This document shows positions 37,653 to 46,947 of a stretch of 64,000 nucleotides of DNA, piece after piece; the stretch's first letter is position 1; every line of letters starts with the position of its first letter. Position numbers and translations under genes: made by a program. The DNA lies in the NCBI RefSeq assembly GCF_000948975.2, contig NZ_CP059735.1:3596001-3660000 (forward strand), in the 5' to 3' direction. The notes beneath the pieces were generated by a model that was not told the DNA's origin, searched no databases, and was given only the letters and a program-made list of their open reading frames with translations. This stretch comes from Thalassomonas actiniarum (lineage in GTDB: Bacteria > Pseudomonadota > Gammaproteobacteria > Enterobacterales > Alteromonadaceae).

Positions 37653-39011
37653 ATGCTTATGCTAAGAAAAGATCAATATCTGCTGGCAGGCTCAGTGTGT
37701 TTATTTATCGCCGCCTTGTGGTGGAGCCTGCCCCACCCGATAGTGCCGCTTATACTGCCCTTGTTGCCGCTTGCCATCCTGGTGGTGCTGGCACTGCCTT
37801 TTCAGGTGGTGCTGATGTTTGTGATCTTCTCCTTCTTCCGCCTTCATGAAGTCTTCCCGCCCCTTTACTCCCTGAAAATTCCTCTGCTGCTGTCGCTGGC
37901 CTCGCTGGCCGCATTAGGCTGGCATATCGGTATCAGCGGTAAAATCCGGTTATGGTGGCGAAAAGAGCTGACCTATATCAGCATCTTTTTCCTGCTGGTC
38001 TTTATCGGTGTGATCATGGCCAGTAACCGCCCGGTGGCCCTGGCCTATTTTCAGGGGGTGTATTGGAAAATCGCCCTGATGACCTTTTCCCTGGCCTGGT
38101 TAACCCGCAGCGAAAAAGATTTCTCCTTCGCTTCGGTCACCATCACGGTTGCCGGGGGCATTGTCGGCGTCACAGCCTTATACAATAAAGCCTCCGGCAT
38201 AGGTTTAGTGGAAGAAACCCGGGTCACCATAGGCCGGGCATTGGGCTCTGTACTAGGGGATCCCAATGATCTTGCCTTGGTGCTGATGTTTCCTGCCGCT
38301 TTCGCCTTGAGTTTGGCCCTGACCCCGGGCATAGGCCGATTTCCGCGCTTGCTGGGCATGCTCAGTGTGCCATTGCTGTTTTTTGCGGTGATCGCCACCC
38401 AGAGCCGCGGCGGCCTGCTGGGTATATTAGCGGTTTTTGCCGTGTTTATTTACCGGCGCATGCAAAACAAGTTACTGTTTATTTTATTATCGGCTGTCGG
38501 CGCCGTCTTGATTTATGCCCTTGCCGGTATTTCAGATCGCGCCTCGGGCGGCAGCAGTGAAGCCGGTCTGGATGCGTCCGCCAAAGGACGTCTTTATGCC
38601 TGGGAAGCCGCCTATAAGATGGCGCTGGAAAACCCTTTTACCGGGGTTGGCCTGGATAATTTCTATGCCAACTATTTTTATTACAGTCCCCACTGGGACG
38701 GTTTAAATCATGCGGTGCACAGCACCTGGTTCGGGGTACTGGCAGAAACGGGGTTTTTAGGCCTGTTTAGTTTTATTACCTTGATTGTGGTGCTATTTAA
38801 AACCGCAAGTAACAATATCAGTGCGCTGTCAAAATTAACCTCGGCCCCCGGTTATATGCTTGCCTGTGCCCAGGCGGTTTATGCCGGCTTGCTCGGTACC
38901 ATAGTCTCGGGCACTTTTCTGACCCAGGGTTTCACCTGGCCCATCTATATCCAGGCGGCACTGATCATCGCCCTGGCCCGTCAAATTGATTCGCAAAAAG
39001 CAAAAACTTAA
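37653..39011 (+). CDS. O-antigen ligase/polymerase family protein, Wzy type (SypL-like)
   Basis: A 452-residue membrane protein with about 10-12 helices and a large periplasmic loop. The Wzy_C/O-antigen-ligase domain is seen in IATQSRGGLLGILAVFAVF, RLYAWEAAYKMALENPFTGVG and HAVHSTWFGVLAETGFLG (conserved R/H residues of this family). Beside a flippase and a chain-length protein, a polymerase is more likely than a ligase. Confidence 0.85.
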   Translation: MLMLRKDQYLLAGSVCLFIAALWWSLPHPIVPLILPLLPLAILVVLALPFQVVLMFVIFSFFRLHEVFPPLYSLKIPLLLSLASLAALGWHIGISGKIRLWWRKELTYISIFFLLVFIGVIMASNRPVALAYFQGVYWKIALMTFSLAWLTRSEKDFSFASVTITVAGGIVGVTALYNKASGIGLVEETRVTIGRALGSVLGDPNDLALVLMFPAAFALSLALTPGIGRFPRLLGMLSVPLLFFAVIATQSRGGLLGILAVFAVFIYRRMQNKLLFILLSAVGAVLIYALAGISDRASGGSSEAGLDASAKGRLYAWEAAYKMALENPFTGVGLDNFYANYFYYSPHWDGLNHAVHSTWFGVLAETGFLGLFSFITLIVVLFKTASNNISALSKLTSAPGYMLACAQAVYAGLLGTIVSGTFLTQGFTWPIYIQAALIIALARQIDSQKAKT

Positions 39012-39021
39012 GCGAATTACT

Positions 39022-39034
39022 CTGCAATTTGCAT
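39022..39034. promoter_or_regulatory. TGCA-N3-TGCA site upstream of promoter 3
   Basis: CTGCA-ATT-TGCAT has the core TGCAATTTGCA, centred about 59 bases upstream of the -24 element of promoter 3. It differs from the perfect 13-mer only at the outer bases and the centre. Confidence 0.55.
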
Positions 39035-39086
39035 AGCCTTTAAAAAAACAAAAACATAACTCATTGTAATTTAAACAATAAATAAC

Positions 39087-39102
39087 TGGCACTTTAAATG
39101 CT
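39087..39102 (+). promoter_or_regulatory. Sigma54 promoter 3 (before sypM-like gene)
   Basis: TGGCACTTTAAATGCT has a perfect TGGCAC -24 element and exact GG-N10-GC spacing. Predicted start near 39113, about 100 bases before the acyltransferase ATG at 39213. Confidence 0.78.
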
Positions 39103-39212
39103 ATTACCAGTGTAAACCAAGGTTATTAACAGAAAACACGCTTACGAGCTGGTAAGCATTAATGCTCAGGGATAAAGCGTTTTTCTTGTTTTTGAATAAG
39201 AGGTATCCGGCA

Positions 39213-39935
39213 ATGACTATATTACTGCTTCAAACAGGTAAACAGTGGCTTAAGCACCATAAACATCCCCGGGTACAAGCCTTATGCCGCTTGCTCAAAA
39301 AACTGCGTATTGCTGAAATTCCCGCACCTAAGTTTTTGTGCCAACTGGTTTATTTCCTGCACCAAAGCCTGAGCGGCGCCATCGCTTTTTTGCTGCGTTG
39401 CTTTTACTGGACGCCGCTGTTTAAAAGTCAGCTGATCCATTACGGCAAAGGCCTTTATCTTTATGGCGGTCTGCCTCACCTCTCGGGCCCGTTACATATC
39501 AGGTTGGGCAATGATTGCCGTATCAGCGCGCAAACCACCTTTAGCGGCCGCAGCAGCCAGAAAAAAGGGCAAGGCAAAAACCCGACCTTGTTTATCGGCA
39601 ATAACTGCGATATCGGCTGGATGACCACGATTGCCGTGGGCAAAAAAATTATTCTCGGCAATAACGTCAGGATCGCCGGCCGGGCATTTCTGGCGGGATA
39701 TCCCGGCCATCCCGTCAATGCCGCACTACGGGCACAGGGCGTCCCTGACAGTGATGAGCAGGTCAAAGATATCGTACTCGAAGACGATGTCTGGCTCGCC
39801 ACCGGGGTTTCGGTCATGGCCGGGGTACGCATAGGCAAAGGCAGCATCATAGCGGCCGGCAGCGTGGTCACCAGGGACATTCCCCCCGGAGTACTGGCCG
39901 GGGGAGTGCCTGCGGTGGTCATTAAGACCCTCTAG
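39213..39935 (+). CDS. Hexapeptide-repeat acyltransferase (SypM-like)
   Basis: A 240-residue left-handed beta-helix acyltransferase. Hexapeptide repeats run from about residue 85 (IRLGNDCRISAQTTF, TLFIGNNCDIGWMTTIAVG, IILGNNVRIAGRAFL) to the C-terminal VWLATGVSVMAGVRIGKGSI and RDIPPGVLAGGVP. Probably O-acetylates a sugar of the repeat unit. I use ATG 39213, which has AGAGGT 8 bases upstream; the frame extends to 39162 but without a Shine-Dalgarno. It begins the third sigma54 transcript. Confidence 0.83.
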   Translation: MTILLLQTGKQWLKHHKHPRVQALCRLLKKLRIAEIPAPKFLCQLVYFLHQSLSGAIAFLLRCFYWTPLFKSQLIHYGKGLYLYGGLPHLSGPLHIRLGNDCRISAQTTFSGRSSQKKGQGKNPTLFIGNNCDIGWMTTIAVGKKIILGNNVRIAGRAFLAGYPGHPVNAALRAQGVPDSDEQVKDIVLEDDVWLATGVSVMAGVRIGKGSIIAAGSVVTRDIPPGVLAGGVPAVVIKTL

Positions 39936-39992
39936 CAGCGTATTTACATTGATGCATCGACTTTTTATCCAAGAAAATAAGAGGATAGGCTT

Positions 39993-41120
39993 ATGAAACG
40001 CGATATTATCGTTTTTGGTGAAGACTGGGGCGCACTGCCAAGCAGCACCCAACATATCATCCGCCACCTTTCAAAGGAGCGGAAAGTGATCTGGGTAAAC
40101 TCCATCGGCCTGCGACACCCGAAACTGAAATTCAAAGATCTCAAGCGTTTGCTGCACAAGTTTGTCAAACTTGTCTTTCGCGGTGAACAGGCCAAACCCC
40201 AGAGCTTGCCGAGCGAGCAGTTTGTGCTGGTTAACCCGCAAACCCTGCCCGCCCCCAGACATCACCTGACCCGGAAAATCGGCGCTTACTTCCTGGTACG
40301 GCAACTGAAAAAAATCATGGCCTTGCATCAGGTAACCGAGCCTGTGTTATGGACCTCGCTGCCCACGGCAGTGGACGTAGTAGGCAAGCTCGGCGAGTCT
40401 TCCGTGGTTTATTATTGCGGCGATGATTTTTCCGCCCTGGCCGGAGTCGATCATGATACCGTCAGCTTAAGGGAAAATGAACTGGTGCAGCGGGCGCAAC
40501 TGATCCTCACCGCCAGCGAACTGTTAAGCAACAAGTTCCCGTCAAAGATCACCCGTGCCTTGCCCCATGGCGTCGATTTTGATTTATTCGCCACCTCGGC
40601 CCCCAGGGCTGCCGATCTACCCGATGACGGCAGACCCATTGCCGGGTTTTATGGCAGCATTTCTCCCTGGCTGGATATCGAATTGCTGGAAAAAGTGGTC
40701 TCGCAGTTAAGTCACTGGCATTTTGTCTTTATCGGTGAAATTCATATAGATATCAGTCGCCTGCAATGCCTGGAAAATGTTCACTTCCTCGGCCCCAGGG
40801 CCCACCGGTTACTGCCGGGCTATTGCCAGCACTGGACGGTTTCCCTGCTGCCCTTTTGTGATAATGCCCAAATCAGGGCCTGCAACCCGTTAAAATTGCG
40901 CGAATATCTGGCCGCGGGTCGTCCCGTGGTCAGTACTGCCTTTCCTGCCCTGAAACCTTACGGCAAGCTAATTGATGTCATCCACAGCGCACCGGCCATG
41001 GTTAAGGCCTTAAAACGGGCCCTGGAACGGGATGTTACCCGGGCCAGCCAGAACGCCGTGCTCAAAGATACCTGGGCCGCCCGGGCCGATCAGGTTTCTG
41101 AACTGGTAGATACCTTATGA
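39993..41120 (+). CDS. Glycosyltransferase (SypN-like)
   Basis: A 375-residue GT-B-like protein: IVFGEDWGALPSSTQHIIRH at the N-terminus, VVYYCGDDFSALAGVDH and LTASELLSNKF in the middle, a glycine-bounded IAGFYGSISPWLDIELLEKV donor-domain start and CNPLKLREYLAAGRPVVST near the end. The classical E-x7-E motif is replaced by the PLKLREYLAAG form seen in other polysaccharide glycosyltransferases. AGAGGAT precedes the ATG. The stop overlaps the next start by four bases. Confidence 0.82.
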   Translation: MKRDIIVFGEDWGALPSSTQHIIRHLSKERKVIWVNSIGLRHPKLKFKDLKRLLHKFVKLVFRGEQAKPQSLPSEQFVLVNPQTLPAPRHHLTRKIGAYFLVRQLKKIMALHQVTEPVLWTSLPTAVDVVGKLGESSVVYYCGDDFSALAGVDHDTVSLRENELVQRAQLILTASELLSNKFPSKITRALPHGVDFDLFATSAPRAADLPDDGRPIAGFYGSISPWLDIELLEKVVSQLSHWHFVFIGEIHIDISRLQCLENVHFLGPRAHRLLPGYCQHWTVSLLPFCDNAQIRACNPLKLREYLAAGRPVVSTAFPALKPYGKLIDVIHSAPAMVKALKRALERDVTRASQNAVLKDTWAARADQVSELVDTL

Positions 41121-42607
41121 CAGATCTCAGCTACCGCTTGCTCTACATCCTGATCGGTGCCTGGCGCAGGCGCTACGTGATTATTTTACCCGCCCTGGTG
41201 ATGCCGGTGTTGGGTTTAGCGATCTCAAGTTTCAGCGCCAAACATTATCAGGCCCACACCAGCATGCTCATTCAGGAAACGGCAAAGATGAATCCCTTTC
41301 TGGAAGATCTCGCCGTCTCCTCCATGCTCAAAGAGAGGCTGGACTCATTACAAACCTTATTACATTCGCGTCATATTCTTTCCAGTGTTGCCGCAGAGAT
41401 GTCCTTGTTTGCCGCCGATGCCACGCCTGTAGAGCAGGACAGGGTCATCAGTCAGCTCTCCGGTAATTTATCCATGATGATGTCGGGCAAAGATCTTATC
41501 CGCATAGATTATCGCTCAACCAGCCCCCATGGCATGAAGGAGATCCTTGAATCGGTGAGCAAACATTTCGTTGAACAGTTGCTGGCACCGGAGCGATCAA
41601 GTATGACTGATTCAGTGATATTTTTAAGCAATCATTTGGAGCAGCGGCGCCAGGCACTGGATGAATCTGAAGCTGCCCTGGCCAAATTTAAAGATCTTAA
41701 TGCCGAAAACATTCCTGAACTGCACGCCGGCAGCATCACCCGCCTGGCAAAATTACGGGAAAAGCTCGCCGAGCTCGAAGCAGAAAAAGCCGGGGTAGAA
41801 AAGAGTCTTGGTGGGCTTAACCAGCAATTATCAAAAACCAACCCGGTTATCGGTCGCCTGGAAGAACAGATCATCCGCTACCGGGGAGATTTAACCCTGC
41901 TAAAAGCCCGTTATACCGATAATCATTCCAAAGTTCAGGCCAAACAACGCCAGTTAAGGCACCTGGAAAATGAACGCCAGTTGCTGCTCAGCCAAACCCC
42001 TAAGCTGATGAAACCCGACCAATTGTGGGATATTGCCAGCGCAGCAACCTCGGGAGATGACAGCAATAACCGTCCTTTGTTGCTGACCCAGCTGGAAAAC
42101 CTGCAACAAGGGCGCAGCCGCTTGGAGCACCTGAGGGAAGAGTTATCGGTATTAAAAACCATGATCAGCGACTTAGAGCATACCAATGAAAAGTTTGGCG
42201 TATACGAGCAGGCACGTTTAAAACTGGAACGGGACTTGAGAGTGAAAAGATCCCTGTATGAAGACCTGCTCAGTCGCCACGAAATGGCTAATATCACGGG
42301 CGCATTAAGTATTTTCGAACAAAGTAAACGGATTAAGGTTATCGATCGACCCTACACCCCCAATGCACCGGTGAACTTGCCGGCAGTAGTGTTTGTGCTG
42401 GCGGGTATTATCGGCGGTTTATTTACCGGCATTGCCACGGCAATTTTACTTGAGCTTGCCTGTACCTGTATCTATCGCCGCGACCACCTGGAACAACTGG
42501 CCGGGGTGGCGCTGTTAAGCCGCATACCGCCGCTAACAGCCGGGACAGCAGGTTCGCCACAGACCGATCCCTTTAATATCAAATCCTTAGCCGGAGAAAT
42601 ATCATGA
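41117..42607 (+). CDS. Chain-length determinant/polysaccharide co-polymerase, Wzz/GumC type (SypO-like)
   Basis: A 496-residue inner-membrane protein. TM1 about 18-38, a large periplasmic part (about 40-415) rich in coiled coil (EQRRQALDESEAALAKFK to TMISDLEHTNEKFG), a proline-rich stretch VIDRPYTPNAPVNLPA before TM2 (about 417-445), and a short cytoplasmic tail without kinase motifs. It controls polymer length with the Wzy-like protein. Four-base overlaps with both neighbours. Confidence 0.88.
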   Translation: MTDLSYRLLYILIGAWRRRYVIILPALVMPVLGLAISSFSAKHYQAHTSMLIQETAKMNPFLEDLAVSSMLKERLDSLQTLLHSRHILSSVAAEMSLFAADATPVEQDRVISQLSGNLSMMMSGKDLIRIDYRSTSPHGMKEILESVSKHFVEQLLAPERSSMTDSVIFLSNHLEQRRQALDESEAALAKFKDLNAENIPELHAGSITRLAKLREKLAELEAEKAGVEKSLGGLNQQLSKTNPVIGRLEEQIIRYRGDLTLLKARYTDNHSKVQAKQRQLRHLENERQLLLSQTPKLMKPDQLWDIASAATSGDDSNNRPLLLTQLENLQQGRSRLEHLREELSVLKTMISDLEHTNEKFGVYEQARLKLERDLRVKRSLYEDLLSRHEMANITGALSIFEQSKRIKVIDRPYTPNAPVNLPAVVFVLAGIIGGLFTGIATAILLELACTCIYRRDHLEQLAGVALLSRIPPLTAGTAGSPQTDPFNIKSLAGEIS

Positions 42608-43689
42608 AAACATCCAAACCCAGCGTCAGCGCACAAGTCGTTCAACACCTGAGTCCGGGAGGCATAGAAACCCTGGTACTGGACCTTATGCGTCACAGCA
42701 AGCATAAAACCCTGGTTTTCAGCCTCGAAGGCACCCGGGAGCAGGCCATGGAAAAATGGCCGGTGTTAAAGCCCTTCGCCGATCGCCTGGTATTTCTCAA
42801 TAAACAACCCGGTTTCCAGCCCAGGGTGATCAAGGCTTTGATCCGGTTATTTTCCTGGCACAAGATTACCTCTGTCCATACCCACCATATTGGCCCCTTG
42901 CTTTACGGTGGCCTGGCCAGTCGTTTTTGCGGCATAAAGTCCCTGATCCATACCGAACATGATGCCTGGCATTTAGCCGATAAAAAACGCCGTTTTTTGC
43001 AAAAGTGCCTGATAAGCTGCCTGAAACCTTCATGGGTGGCAGATGCACAAGCCGTGGCCGAAAAAGTCAGCGATTACCTGAAAACAAGCAAGGTCAAAGT
43101 GATCACCAATGGTATCGACATAGACAAATTTGTCCCCGGAGACCGGCTAAAAGCGCGCCGGCAATTTAATTTGCCGGCAAATGTCAGCCTGATCGGCTGT
43201 GCCGCCCGCTTAGAGCCGGTCAAAGGCCAGGATATCCTGATCAAGGCACTCGGTTGCCTGCCCCCTTGTTACCATTTGGCTATAGCCGGTGACGGCAGTA
43301 CCAAAAATGCCCTCAAGCACCAGGTCAGGCAGGCAGGACTAGGTGCCAGGGTACATTTTCTCGGCGTCGTTGACGATATGCCGAGTTTTTATCAGGCACT
43401 GGATGTTTTTTGCCTGCCGTCACGTTTTGAAGGCATGCCGCTAAGCCCGCTGGAAGCCCAGGCCTGCAACATCCCTTCGGTGATCACTAATGTCGGCGGC
43501 AGCAGTGAAGTAGTTTGTCAGCAAAGCAGTGTGCTGGTGCCGCCGGAAAAACCGTTTTGCATCGCCGAGGCTATTTTAAATCTTAGCGTAGTATCTTACC
43601 GGCAAAATCCCCGGGCTTTCGTCCAACAACAGGGCAATATTAAAGACACGGTATTGGCCTATGATCGATTGGCCAGCGAAAGCGGATGA
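42604..43689 (+). CDS. Glycosyltransferase family 4 (SypP-like)
   Basis: A 361-residue GT4 enzyme: HLSPGGIETLVLDLMRHSK at the N-terminus, HTEHDAWHLADKKRRFLQ, VITNGIDIDKFVPGDR, donor domain CAARLEPVKGQDILIKAL and E-x7-E in RFEGMPLSPLEAQ followed by NVGGSSEVV. Translation is coupled to the chain-length gene (ATGA). It is the last gene of the third sigma54 transcript; 242 non-coding bases follow. Confidence 0.88.
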   Translation: MKTSKPSVSAQVVQHLSPGGIETLVLDLMRHSKHKTLVFSLEGTREQAMEKWPVLKPFADRLVFLNKQPGFQPRVIKALIRLFSWHKITSVHTHHIGPLLYGGLASRFCGIKSLIHTEHDAWHLADKKRRFLQKCLISCLKPSWVADAQAVAEKVSDYLKTSKVKVITNGIDIDKFVPGDRLKARRQFNLPANVSLIGCAARLEPVKGQDILIKALGCLPPCYHLAIAGDGSTKNALKHQVRQAGLGARVHFLGVVDDMPSFYQALDVFCLPSRFEGMPLSPLEAQACNIPSVITNVGGSSEVVCQQSSVLVPPEKPFCIAEAILNLSVVSYRQNPRAFVQQQGNIKDTVLAYDRLASESG

Positions 43690-43762
43690 GGAAGTCAGCA
43701 GCACAGGGTCATCAACACAGACAAGTTTCCCCTTGGCAAATAGCATTGCAATCTAAGAATAA

Positions 43763-43775
43763 TTGCAATTTGCCA
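43763..43775. promoter_or_regulatory. TGCA-N3-TGC(C)A site upstream of promoter 4
   Basis: TTGCA-ATT-TGCCA, one mismatch from the inverted repeat at promoter 1, centred about 72 bases before the -24 element. Another TTGCA half-site lies at 43746-43750. Confidence 0.5.
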
Positions 43776-43840
43776 GGGGGTAAAACATCTACAGGATTAT
43801 AACTATTTGATTTTACTTTATATTAAATAAAATAAAAGCC

Positions 43841-43856
43841 TGGCGTAAACTGTGCA
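43841..43856 (+). promoter_or_regulatory. Sigma54 promoter 4 (before sypB-like gene)
   Basis: TGGCGTAAACTGTGCA has exact GG-N10-GC spacing and an intact TGGC; predicted start near 43867, 65 bases before the OmpA-family ATG. Confidence 0.7.
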
Positions 43857-43931
43857 TTTCTCACATCAATACGAAAAAGCAACCAGGAATAGCAAAACCG
43901 AGATTTTGTTATGCCTTAACCGGGAGTAGTA

Positions 43932-44744
43932 ATGATGCACAGACACGCATGCTTTTTGATCCTGATATTCACGTCGGCTTGCAGCTCGGGACCGCCGCAC
44001 GGTCAAGGCGGCTTTGCCGAACACTCCCTGGACAGCCGTTATCCGGTGGAAGCTGACCAGCCGCTAACGCCGGCACACGGCTTACGCTTTGACTTTAGTC
44101 TGTTAAGCCAGCAGCTTGATATTCTGGTGCTTGAAGGCGCCGAATTATGTTTCCCTGCCACTGTCGTACAGGCTAAGACCCGGCAAAAGCGCATCGCCCG
44201 GGAAATAGCCGGTGGCCTGGTCTACGACGCCGCCAATGATATTATCATCCAGCGCCGCTTGATTGCCCGTCTCGAACATCAGCTCGATTATGTCAACGAG
44301 CATGAAATTTGCGATTTGCCGCAAAGCACAGCATTAGCCAGCCCCGGGGAGCTGGGCGAGAAAATTCAACGCCTGCTCAACCACGATAACCAGTTTGCCA
44401 CCGACTCTTTTGCCCTTAGCCCCAAATATATGGCGCAACTGGCCGAGGCAGCAATATTATTGAAACAAGCCCCTGAATACCATTTATTGATCACCGGCCA
44501 TGCCGACGATCGGGGCGATGGCGAGTATAACCAGAAACTGTCCGGTAACAGGGCAAAACAGGTCGCCCGTTATCTGCACATTTTCGGTATCCACGAAACG
44601 CGCATCCGGATCAGTGCCATCGGGGAAAATGATCCCCTGTTTCTGGGCAGTGAAGCGCAAATACGCTTGGTCAATCGCCGGGTCAGTATCGAGTTGATTG
44701 AACATCCCCAAACACAAGAAAATGGAGGCTGGCAAGATGAGTAA
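43932..44744 (+). CDS. OmpA-family lipoprotein (SypB-like)
   Basis: A 270-residue envelope protein. The signal sequence ending FTSAC-SSG suggests a lipoprotein with Cys17 as the lipidated residue. The C-terminal OmpA/MotB peptidoglycan-binding domain holds LLITGHADDRGDGEYNQKLS, NRAKQVARYL and RLVNRRVSIEL. CGGGAG lies before a double ATG. Its stop codon overlaps the SLBB gene start by eight bases. Its role in polysaccharide export is inferred from the syp comparison. Confidence 0.85.
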   Translation: MMHRHACFLILIFTSACSSGPPHGQGGFAEHSLDSRYPVEADQPLTPAHGLRFDFSLLSQQLDILVLEGAELCFPATVVQAKTRQKRIAREIAGGLVYDAANDIIIQRRLIARLEHQLDYVNEHEICDLPQSTALASPGELGEKIQRLLNHDNQFATDSFALSPKYMAQLAEAAILLKQAPEYHLLITGHADDRGDGEYNQKLSGNRAKQVARYLHIFGIHETRIRISAIGENDPLFLGSEAQIRLVNRRVSIELIEHPQTQENGGWQDE

Positions 44745-46947
44745 TAATATTCAGGTGACCCCGCTGAAAACCAGGCGATTATTCATTGCTTTATTGGCTT
44801 TTGCCTGCCTTTTCTCTACACAGGTATTTGCCAACAAAACGGTGACGGTCAATAGCACCGATGCAGAGCTCAGCCAACTTGATGCCCAAGAAAGTGACCA
44901 CGAGCACCACTACCGTATCCATATCGGGGATAAAATTCACATCGCCCTGCCCGGTGAAGAAAGCCTGAACCAGGGGTTCACCGTGAACAAACAGGGACAA
45001 ATCATACTCCAGGAAGTCGGCGTACTTGACGTTGCCGGTTTAACGCGGGTGCAGCTGCAGCATAAGGTGATGACGGCGCTTTCCAGGGTGTTTAAAGATC
45101 TCAATGGCGCCCAGGTCTACCTGGCCCAAAAACAGAAGCTGGTATTTGTCCTGGGTTACGTCCACACCCCGGGGGAAGTGTTATTACCCGGTGATGCCGA
45201 TATACAAATGGCGTTAAAGGCGGCCGGTGGTTTAAGGGCCGGTGCCCAGCTTGACCAGCTGCAACTGCGCAAAAGCGGGCAAGCGCCAAAGCGCTTTAAC
45301 TATAAACGCTATTTGGACAGCGGCGAATCCGATCTCTTGCCGCAACTAAGCTCCATGGATACCCTGTTTGTACCGGCTTCATCAAAAATCGGCAATATTG
45401 AAATGGAGTTTGACCCGTCAAAAATTGCCGCCGGCGGCGATGCCACAGACAGGTTGGCGATCAAGGTTTTCGGCGAAGTTCACAGCCAGGGCAGCTTTGT
45501 CTTTGATGAAAAATCCAACCTGGTGGAATACCTGATGAAAGCCGGCGGTGTCACCCGTTATGCCGGGGTTGAACAAATACGGGTGATCATCGACAGCAAA
45601 CCTGTACTCTTTAACCTGACCCGTTACCTTGACAGCGGCGACTTACACTTATTGCCGAAAATCGCCGCCGGCACCACCATCTTTGTCCCGAAAAAAGAAG
45701 AGCAGATCAATGCCGGTGCCAATATGATTTATGTCATGGGAGAAGTCTTTAAACCCGGTGCCTATCAGGGGCAGGCTGAAGCCAGTTTTATGGATATCCT
45801 CGCTAATGCCGGTGGTCCGACACGGTTTGCCGAGTCGCGCCAGATCCGTATCATCAAGGCAAGCGGCGAGGTCCGCCCCTTTGACTTATCCGCCTATACC
45901 GAAGGCAGCTCCAGGGAGGGACTGCCGCACATTCAAGCGGGCGACGCGATATTTGTCCCGGAAAAAACCGATATCAATGAAAAGTCCTGGCTCAAGGTTG
46001 CCCCGAGTCGGGCCGTCAGGGTATTGGGGGAAGTGGTCAGACCCGGCCGGGTGGAATGGTCGGATGAAATGTCTTTTCTGGACTTACTCGCCCATGTCGG
46101 CGGCCCGACATCAAGGGCTGATACCTCGGGTATAGATATCGTCTCTAAAGACAAACAGGGGACATTGCAAAGTTACCGCTTTGATCTCGACAGTTTTATC
46201 AAGCAGGGACGCGCCGAGCACGAACTGCCGACGATTGTTGCCGGGGCCACCATCCGGGTGCATGATTTACCCACAGATCCCACCGACAATAAATCCCAGT
46301 GGGTCAGACAAGCATCCGACAAGTCCATCTATGTTTTTGGCCAGGTCGGCGCCCCCGGGCGTTATATGTTTACCGATGATATGCACTTTTTAGATATCCT
46401 TGCCGCCGCCGACGGTCCGACGGATAAGGCGGACCTGCGAAATATCCGTATCAGTCACCGTAATAAGAAAACTGCCAAGATATCTAAGGTTAACCTGGCG
46501 TTATATTTTGAAACCGGTGATGAACATTTACTGCCGAAAGTCAGCACAGGAGATACCATTTACCTACCGGAGCAGAACCGCCACTGGCTGGAAAAAGCGA
46601 AAGAAACCACGGTCAGGGTACTGGGCTCAGTGAATAAACCCGGGCGTTATGCCTTTGATGATAATATGACAATTTTAGATCTGCTGGCCCAGGCCGGCGG
46701 CACCAGCGACAGTGCCCATATTGAGAAAATCACTGTCATCAACCTGTCCTGCTGCCGAGATCAGGCCAGAATCTTTGATCTGTCCGGCTTTGCCAAAAGT
46801 GCCGATTTCAGCCTTTTGCCTGTGATACGCGCCGGGGATACGGTCTATGTGCCGGATGAGGGAGAAAGTACCCTGGCCAAAGTACGCAACGGATTGGAAA
46901 ATACCTTCGAACTGGTATCTCTGGCCGCTTTGCTGGGGTTCTTATAA
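44737..46947 (+). CDS. Polysaccharide export protein with six SLBB modules (SypC/Wza-like)
   Basis: A 736-residue exported protein: signal peptide (FIALLAFACLFSTQVFA), a Wza-type export domain (YRIHIGDKIHIALPGEESL to about residue 130), then six modules of about 100 residues, each opening like VFVLGYVHTPGEVLLPGD or VRVLGSVNKPGRYAFDDN and closing with an LLP...GDTIFVP segment. Canonical Wza is about 380 residues with fewer repeats. I start at ATG 44737 (GGAGG about 9 bases upstream), not at 44698 inside the OmpA gene. It should form or line the outer-membrane exit channel. No clear lipobox is visible. Confidence 0.88.
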   Translation: MSNNIQVTPLKTRRLFIALLAFACLFSTQVFANKTVTVNSTDAELSQLDAQESDHEHHYRIHIGDKIHIALPGEESLNQGFTVNKQGQIILQEVGVLDVAGLTRVQLQHKVMTALSRVFKDLNGAQVYLAQKQKLVFVLGYVHTPGEVLLPGDADIQMALKAAGGLRAGAQLDQLQLRKSGQAPKRFNYKRYLDSGESDLLPQLSSMDTLFVPASSKIGNIEMEFDPSKIAAGGDATDRLAIKVFGEVHSQGSFVFDEKSNLVEYLMKAGGVTRYAGVEQIRVIIDSKPVLFNLTRYLDSGDLHLLPKIAAGTTIFVPKKEEQINAGANMIYVMGEVFKPGAYQGQAEASFMDILANAGGPTRFAESRQIRIIKASGEVRPFDLSAYTEGSSREGLPHIQAGDAIFVPEKTDINEKSWLKVAPSRAVRVLGEVVRPGRVEWSDEMSFLDLLAHVGGPTSRADTSGIDIVSKDKQGTLQSYRFDLDSFIKQGRAEHELPTIVAGATIRVHDLPTDPTDNKSQWVRQASDKSIYVFGQVGAPGRYMFTDDMHFLDILAAADGPTDKADLRNIRISHRNKKTAKISKVNLALYFETGDEHLLPKVSTGDTIYLPEQNRHWLEKAKETTVRVLGSVNKPGRYAFDDNMTILDLLAQAGGTSDSAHIEKITVINLSCCRDQARIFDLSGFAKSADFSLLPVIRAGDTVYVPDEGESTLAKVRNGLENTFELVSLAALLGFL

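Noticed and set aside
39476-39922. 148-residue minus-strand frame opposite the acyltransferase
   Set aside because: Shadow of the hexapeptide repeats on the other strand.
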